Positions 5,952 through 9,463 of a stretch of 9,463 bases of DNA are shown here, piece after piece. Position 1 is the first letter of the stretch. Each line of letters starts with the position of its first letter. The notes below the pieces were generated by a model. It was not told the origin of the DNA. It ran no database searches and worked only from the letters and a program-made list of their open reading frames with translations. The stretch lies in NCBI GenBank assembly GCA_037968835.1, contig JBBKWG010000050.1:1-9463 (forward strand). Direction: 5' to 3'. A program made the position numbers and the translations under genes. The stretch comes from JBBKWG01 sp037968835 (lineage in GTDB: Bacteria; Pseudomonadota; Alphaproteobacteria; Rhodobacterales; Rhodobacteraceae).

Positions 5952-5958
5952 AAGGAGG
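5952..5958 (+). promoter_or_regulatory. Ribosome binding site of the first GNAT gene
   Basis: AAGGAGG lies six bases before the GTG at 5965. This strong site favours that start over the in-frame GTG at 5920, which would put the site inside the coding region and add 15 Arg-rich residues unlike the family's N-terminus. Confidence 0.75.
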
Positions 5959-5964
5959 AGCCCC

Positions 5965-6504
5965 GTGAAAATTGATACTATTGTGAACCAGGCAGTTATT
6001 GAAACTGAACGGCTGATATTACGGCCATTGCGCCGTTCCGACACCGGAACGCTTGAATTGTTCAGTGCCGACGAGCGTGTGGCGCGCATGACGCGTGACA
6101 TCCCCCATCCTCTTCCGCCCGGCGCGGTCGAGGGCATTATCGGACGTGCGCTGGCCGAAGTTCGCGACGAAGACGTCTGGGCGCTGGATGGCAGCTCGCT
6201 GGGCCAAGAGGAACTTCTGGGCCTGATCTCGCTTCATAAAATGGATCGCGCGCAGTCCGAAATCAATTACTGGGTCGTGCCGGCGTTCTGGAACACGGGT
6301 CTTGCATCGGAAGCGGTTCGCGCATTGATCGCGGCAAACCCGCGTCAGGACAAGACCATGTTCGCAAGCGTTTTTCAGGACAATCCGGCTTCGGCTCGGG
6401 TGCTGACCAACGCAGGGTTCGAATACCTTGGCGATGCGGAAACGTTCTCGGTCGCACGCGGGGTAACTGTGCCGACATGGACCTATCTGAAGCGCCTGTA
6501 CTGA
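5965..6504 (+). CDS. GNAT-family N-acetyltransferase (RimJ/RimL-like, single domain)
   Basis: From the GTG at 5965 this is a 179-residue, single-domain acetyltransferase. TERLILRPLRRSD (14-26) is the family's first strand-turn. INYWVVPAFWNTGLASEAV (100-118) holds the acetyl-CoA pyrophosphate loop (WNTGLAS in place of the common W-G-x-G-x-A). QDNPASARVLTNAGF (138-152) is the usual last motif. Relatives transfer acetyl from acetyl-CoA to N-termini of ribosomal proteins, amino acids or small amines, in the cytoplasm. The acceptor here cannot be read from sequence. Only four bases separate its stop from the next gene, also an acetyltransferase, so the two are surely one operon. Placement between rpmA and obgE makes a ribosome-related substrate possible but unproven. 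An upstream GTG at 5920 is the alternative start. Confidence 0.88.
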   Translation: MKIDTIVNQAVIETERLILRPLRRSDTGTLELFSADERVARMTRDIPHPLPPGAVEGIIGRALAEVRDEDVWALDGSSLGQEELLGLISLHKMDRAQSEINYWVVPAFWNTGLASEAVRALIAANPRQDKTMFASVFQDNPASARVLTNAGFEYLGDAETFSVARGVTVPTWTYLKRLY

Positions 6505-6508
6505 TCTG

Positions 6509-7540
6509 ATGTCACGCGCGGCGCTTCCCGTTCTGAGGGCGCCGCGCCTGACGCTTCGCCCTCTCAAACCTTCCGATGCGCCCGCCATCGTCGCTGGCGT
6601 TGGCAATTACGACGTGAGCCGATGGCTGTCGGTCGTCCCCTATCCCTACACCCGCGCCGATGCTGACTGGTTCTTGGACAGAACGATCAAGAACGGGAAA
6701 AGCGTGTGGGCCATTTGCGACGGCGACGGACTTCAGGGTATCGTCGGGATCGAAGACGAACTTGGCTATTGGCTGGCGCGGCCAGTCTGGGGCAGGGGTT
6801 ACGGATTCGAGGCTGCGCGGGCCGTTACCGAACACTGGTTTGGCGATCTGAAGGCGGGTGATCTGACCTCCGGCTATTTCACCGGCAACGCGCGGTCGGG
6901 CGCGGTGTTGCGGGCCATTGGTTTCGAACCCGTTGGCAAGGGCACCCGACATGCAAGGGCGCTATCCCAAGACGTCGAAGCGGTGAAGATGCTTATGACC
7001 CGTGCTCGGTGGCAAAAGCGGCAGGATTTCACGCTTTACACCCCGCGCCTGTCGTTGCGTCCGATTGCAGAGCGGGACGCGCAGGACTTGGCGGCGTTGA
7101 CAGTGTCTGAAGTGACGCGGAACCTGTCGCGCGTGAAGACCGGGATGAGCACGGCAGAAGTGCTGGCCGATCTGCCGCGCCGCACGTGGCGGGGATATCC
7201 GGGGTTCACGCTTGTCATCGAGTATCAGAGCGCGGTCGTAGGAACAGTGGGGTTTGGTGGAACCATGCTCTCTATCGGTTACTTCCTGTCGCCGTCGCAT
7301 TGGGGCAAGGGCTTGATGACCGAAGCGCTTTCGGCTTTTCTCCCCGAGCTTTTCGAGCGTTTTCCGGTCAACCTGATCGCGGCGGATCACTTCGAGGACA
7401 ATTCCGCCTCGGGTCGGATCTTGCGCAAGTTCGGATTTGTCGAAACTGGTCGCGGCACCGGCACATCCAAGGGAAGGCTTGAGCCTGCGCCCGTCATAAC
7501 ATACGCGGTGACGCGACAGACCCTGAAGGTACCGGTATGA
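6509..7540 (+). CDS. Tandem double-domain GNAT acetyltransferase
   Basis: This 343-residue protein contains two GNAT domains in a row, one at about 1-165 and one at 172-343. Each has its own start motif (APRLTLRPLKPSD, 11-23; TPRLSLRPIAERD, 178-190), its own acetyl-CoA loop (VWGRGYGFEAARA, 93-105; HWGKGLMTEALSA, 264-276) and its own ending motif (GNARSGAVLRAIGF, 125-138; EDNSASGRILRKFGF, 296-310). Both loops look intact, so both halves may bind acetyl-CoA. The arrangement suggests fusion of neighbouring duplicated genes; the single-domain gene just upstream may be a third copy. No clear ribosome binding site precedes the ATG at 6509, so translation probably depends on the upstream gene. Its stop overlaps the obgE start (ATGA at 7537-7540). 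Acceptor unknown. Confidence 0.88.
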   Translation: MSRAALPVLRAPRLTLRPLKPSDAPAIVAGVGNYDVSRWLSVVPYPYTRADADWFLDRTIKNGKSVWAICDGDGLQGIVGIEDELGYWLARPVWGRGYGFEAARAVTEHWFGDLKAGDLTSGYFTGNARSGAVLRAIGFEPVGKGTRHARALSQDVEAVKMLMTRARWQKRQDFTLYTPRLSLRPIAERDAQDLAALTVSEVTRNLSRVKTGMSTAEVLADLPRRTWRGYPGFTLVIEYQSAVVGTVGFGGTMLSIGYFLSPSHWGKGLMTEALSAFLPELFERFPVNLIAADHFEDNSASGRILRKFGFVETGRGTGTSKGRLEPAPVITYAVTRQTLKVPV

Positions 7541-8571
7541 AATTCCTCGATCTCGCCAAAGTCATGATCCGCTCGGGATCCGGCGGTGGCGGCTGCATCA
7601 GCTTTCGTCGCGAGAAATACATCGAATACGGCGGACCGGATGGCGGCGACGGTGGCGATGGCGGTGACGTCTGGGCCGAAGCGGTCGACGGTCTAAATAC
7701 GCTGATCGACTTCCGCTATCAGCAGCATTTCTTCGCCAAGAATGGCCAGCCCGGCATGGGCAAGCAGCGCACCGGGAAGAACGGCGACGATATAGTCCTG
7801 CGCGTCCCGGTCGGCACCGAGATTTTGGACGAGGACGAGGAAACCGTGATCGCGGACATGACCGAGGTCGGAGAGCGTGTTCTGCTGGCTCAGGGTGGAA
7901 ACGGTGGGTTCGGAAACCTGCACTTTAAGACCTCGACCAATCAGGCGCCGCGACGTGCAAACCCCGGACTGCCGGGCGTAGAGCGCGAAATCTGGCTGCG
8001 GCTGAAACTGATTGCCGACGTCGGGTTGCTGGGTCTACCGAATGCCGGCAAATCTACTTTCCTGGCCGCAACATCGAATGCACGCCCGAAGATCGCCGAC
8101 TATCCCTTTACGACGCTGGTCCCAAATCTGGGTGTCGTCGGCGTCGACGAAGTGGAATTCGTGGTTGCCGACATTCCGGGATTGATCGAGGGCGCGCATG
8201 AAGGAAAAGGTGTCGGCGACCGCTTTCTGGGTCACGTCGAGCGGTGCGCAATTCTTCTGCACCTTGTTGACGGAACCTCCGAGGACGTCGCGGGCGATTG
8301 GCAGACGATCATTGCGGAACTCGAAGCATATGGCGGTGAACTGGCGTCAAAGCCGCGCCTGACGGCACTCAACAAGATCGACGCGCTGGACGAAGACGAA
8401 CGCGCCGAGCGCAGGAGCGAACTCGAGGCGGTCGCCGGTCCCGTCATGATGATGTCGGGCGTAAGCCGCGAGGGGCTGACCGAAGTGCTTCGCGCAGTGC
8501 GCGCCCGTATCGACAAGAACCGTCTTCGCCTGAAGCAAGCGGTCGAGGAACAGATACCGTGGCAACCCTGA
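7537..8571 (+). CDS. obgE: GTPase Obg/CgtA, large-subunit assembly and stress regulator
   Basis: This 344-residue protein has the glycine-rich Obg fold at the N-terminus (about 1-159, with GGPDGGDGGDGGD at 32-44). The GTPase domain follows: P-loop GLPNAGKS (166-173), switch I YPFTT (189-193), G3 DIPG (212-215), G4 NKID (279-282) and G5 SGVS (307-310). It lacks the extra C-terminal OCT domain of Gram-positive homologues and ends with a short tail, as in many proteobacteria. Obg binds the 50S subunit during late assembly and links growth to GTP/ppGpp level. Here it follows the double GNAT gene with an ATGA overlap, instead of lying directly after rpmA as in many genomes, and overlaps proB by 13 bases. 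All key nucleotide-binding residues are present. Confidence 0.97.
   Translation: MKFLDLAKVMIRSGSGGGGCISFRREKYIEYGGPDGGDGGDGGDVWAEAVDGLNTLIDFRYQQHFFAKNGQPGMGKQRTGKNGDDIVLRVPVGTEILDEDEETVIADMTEVGERVLLAQGGNGGFGNLHFKTSTNQAPRRANPGLPGVEREIWLRLKLIADVGLLGLPNAGKSTFLAATSNARPKIADYPFTTLVPNLGVVGVDEVEFVVADIPGLIEGAHEGKGVGDRFLGHVERCAILLHLVDGTSEDVAGDWQTIIAELEAYGGELASKPRLTALNKIDALDEDERAERRSELEAVAGPVMMMSGVSREGLTEVLRAVRARIDKNRLRLKQAVEEQIPWQP
8545..8550 (+). promoter_or_regulatory. Ribosome binding site of proB, inside the end of obgE
   Basis: GAGGAA lies eight bases before the GTG at 8559. It decides the proB start and shows that proB is translated from the obgE message. Confidence 0.6.
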
Positions 8572-9463
8572 GCGACGCAAAACGTATCGTCGTCAAGATC
8601 GGCTCAGCCCTGTTGGTGCAAAATGGGGCGCTGCGACAGGGGTGGCTGCACTCGCTTGCCGAAGACGTTGCCCGCCTGCGCGCGCGAGGCGCGGACGTCA
8701 TCCTTGTGTCATCCGGTTCGATCGCGCTTGGCCGGGCGGCCCTTGGTCTGCCAACAGGCTCGCTGGCGCTGGAGCAAAGTCAGGCGGCTGCCTCTGTCGG
8801 TCAGATTCGGCTGGCGCGCGCTTACGAAGAAGCCCTCGGCCCTCACGCCATAATCACCGGACAGGTGCTGGTGACGCTTGAAGACAGCACCGATCGCCGC
8901 CGCTATCTCAACAGCCGCGCGACAATGGAGCAGCTTTTGGCCCTCGGCGTCGTCCCCATCGTGAACGAGAACGATACGGTCGCGACGGATGAGATCCGCT
9001 ATGGCGACAATGATCGACTGGCGGCACAGATCGCGGTGACGGTGGGCGCCGACGTCCTTGTCCTGCTGAGCGATGTCGATGGCTTCTATTCCGGCAACCC
9101 CAAGACCGATCCGGGTGCGCGGCGATTTGATCGCATCGACCGTATCACGCCGGAAATCGAAGACATGGCGGGCGATGCGGGCACCGGGTTGTCCAAGGGC
9201 GGCATGAAGACCAAGTTGATGGCCGCCAAGACCGCGACTGCCGGTGGCGCTGCGATGGCGATCACATTAGGGTCGCCTGACAATCCACTGACATTGCTTG
9301 ATAATGGTGCACCTGCCACTTGGTTCACCGCCGAAACTGACCCGCAGGTTGCCCGCAAACGCTGGATCGCCGCGATGAAGCCGCGCGGTGACGTTCGCGT
9401 CGATGATGGGGCCGCGCGGGCGCTAATGCAGGGCAAATCGCTTTTGCCCGCCGGCGTCACGAC
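8559..9463 (+). CDS. proB: Glutamate 5-kinase, 3' end cut by window edge
   Basis: The frame from the GTG at 8559 is open to the window edge: 301 codons of an enzyme usually about 370 residues long. It phosphorylates glutamate with ATP, the first step of proline synthesis, in the cytoplasm. Visible motifs of the amino-acid kinase fold are RIVVKIGSALL (9-19), VILVSSGSIALG (47-58), the QAAASVGQ segment (75-82), VPIVNENDTVATDE (132-145) with YGDNDRLAAQ (148-157), LLSDVDGFY (169-177) and GGMKTKLMAAK (214-224). Residues from about 278 (DVRVDDGAARALMQGKSLLP) begin the C-terminal PUA domain. It overlaps the end of obgE by 13 bases in another frame. Feedback inhibition by proline is a family property, not shown here. 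proA might follow beyond the window. Confidence 0.96.
   Translation, partial: MATLSDAKRIVVKIGSALLVQNGALRQGWLHSLAEDVARLRARGADVILVSSGSIALGRAALGLPTGSLALEQSQAAASVGQIRLARAYEEALGPHAIITGQVLVTLEDSTDRRRYLNSRATMEQLLALGVVPIVNENDTVATDEIRYGDNDRLAAQIAVTVGADVLVLLSDVDGFYSGNPKTDPGARRFDRIDRITPEIEDMAGDAGTGLSKGGMKTKLMAAKTATAGGAAMAITLGSPDNPLTLLDNGAPATWFTAETDPQVARKRWIAAMKPRGDVRVDDGAARALMQGKSLLPAGVT

Noticed and set aside
5920..5964. Upstream GTG start for the first GNAT gene
   Set aside because: It would add 15 mostly Arg/Ala residues and place the AAGGAGG site inside the gene; the GTG at 5965 fits better.
6019..6606. Minus-strand open frame of 195 codons opposite the first GNAT gene
   Set aside because: The plus-strand frame has all acetyltransferase motifs; this is a high-GC shadow.
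7632..7670. Short tandem repeat of GGCGAC-type units
   Set aside because: It codes for the Gly/Asp-rich loop normal in the N-terminal domain of Obg proteins.
9086..9460. Minus-strand open frame of 124 codons near the right edge
   Set aside because: It is the shadow of proB, whose own frame is open to the window edge and carries the kinase motifs.

Overview
The window looks like chromosomal DNA from an alphaproteobacterium, most likely a Rhodobacteraceae (Roseobacter-group) member. This is inferred from the gene order rplU-rpmA-GNAT-GNAT-obgE-proB, an L21 protein carrying a C-terminal helix-hairpin-helix extension, the L27 sequence, and a DUF2059-type secreted protein next to a TPR-sulfotransferase. 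No database search was run. Base composition changes along the window: sampled 60-base rows are about 37-50% GC left of base 1637 and about 63% in the housekeeping part to the right.

Bases 1-1637 are a GC-poor, accessory-looking segment. It holds one minus-strand gene (881 to beyond base 1) for a lysophospholipid/lipid A acyltransferase-like protein. This gene is easily missed because its reading frame has no stop inside the window. Next comes about 750 bases without a convincing gene, which contains a decayed 5' half of a tRNA-Gly (1392-1430). The segment stops exactly at the 3' end of an intact tRNA-Ser(CGA) gene on the minus strand (1638-1727), the usual place for an integrated element, although no integrase is visible.

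Bases 1855-4625 hold two plus-strand genes coupled by a 4-base GTGA overlap: a secreted DUF2059-like protein and a cytoplasmic TPR-sulfotransferase. A 160-base gap with a candidate promoter and three GC-rich hairpins leads into rplU (L21 with H3TH extension) and rpmA (L27). That operon is closed by a strong intrinsic terminator at 5823-5859.

A second tight operon follows: a single-domain GNAT acetyltransferase, a tandem double-GNAT protein, the ribosome-assembly GTPase obgE (ATGA overlap), and proB for glutamate 5-kinase (13-base overlap, runs off the right edge). L21, L27 and ObgE all serve the large ribosomal subunit. The two RimJ/RimL-like acetyltransferases lie between them, which suggests but does not prove a role in modifying ribosomal or related proteins. 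proB starts proline synthesis and appears to share only transcription. I found no CRISPR array, complete mobile element or clearly new multi-gene system. The best leads are the tRNA-flanked segment with its tRNA-Gly remnant, the palindromes inside the acyltransferase gene, the rplU leader and the L21 fusion.
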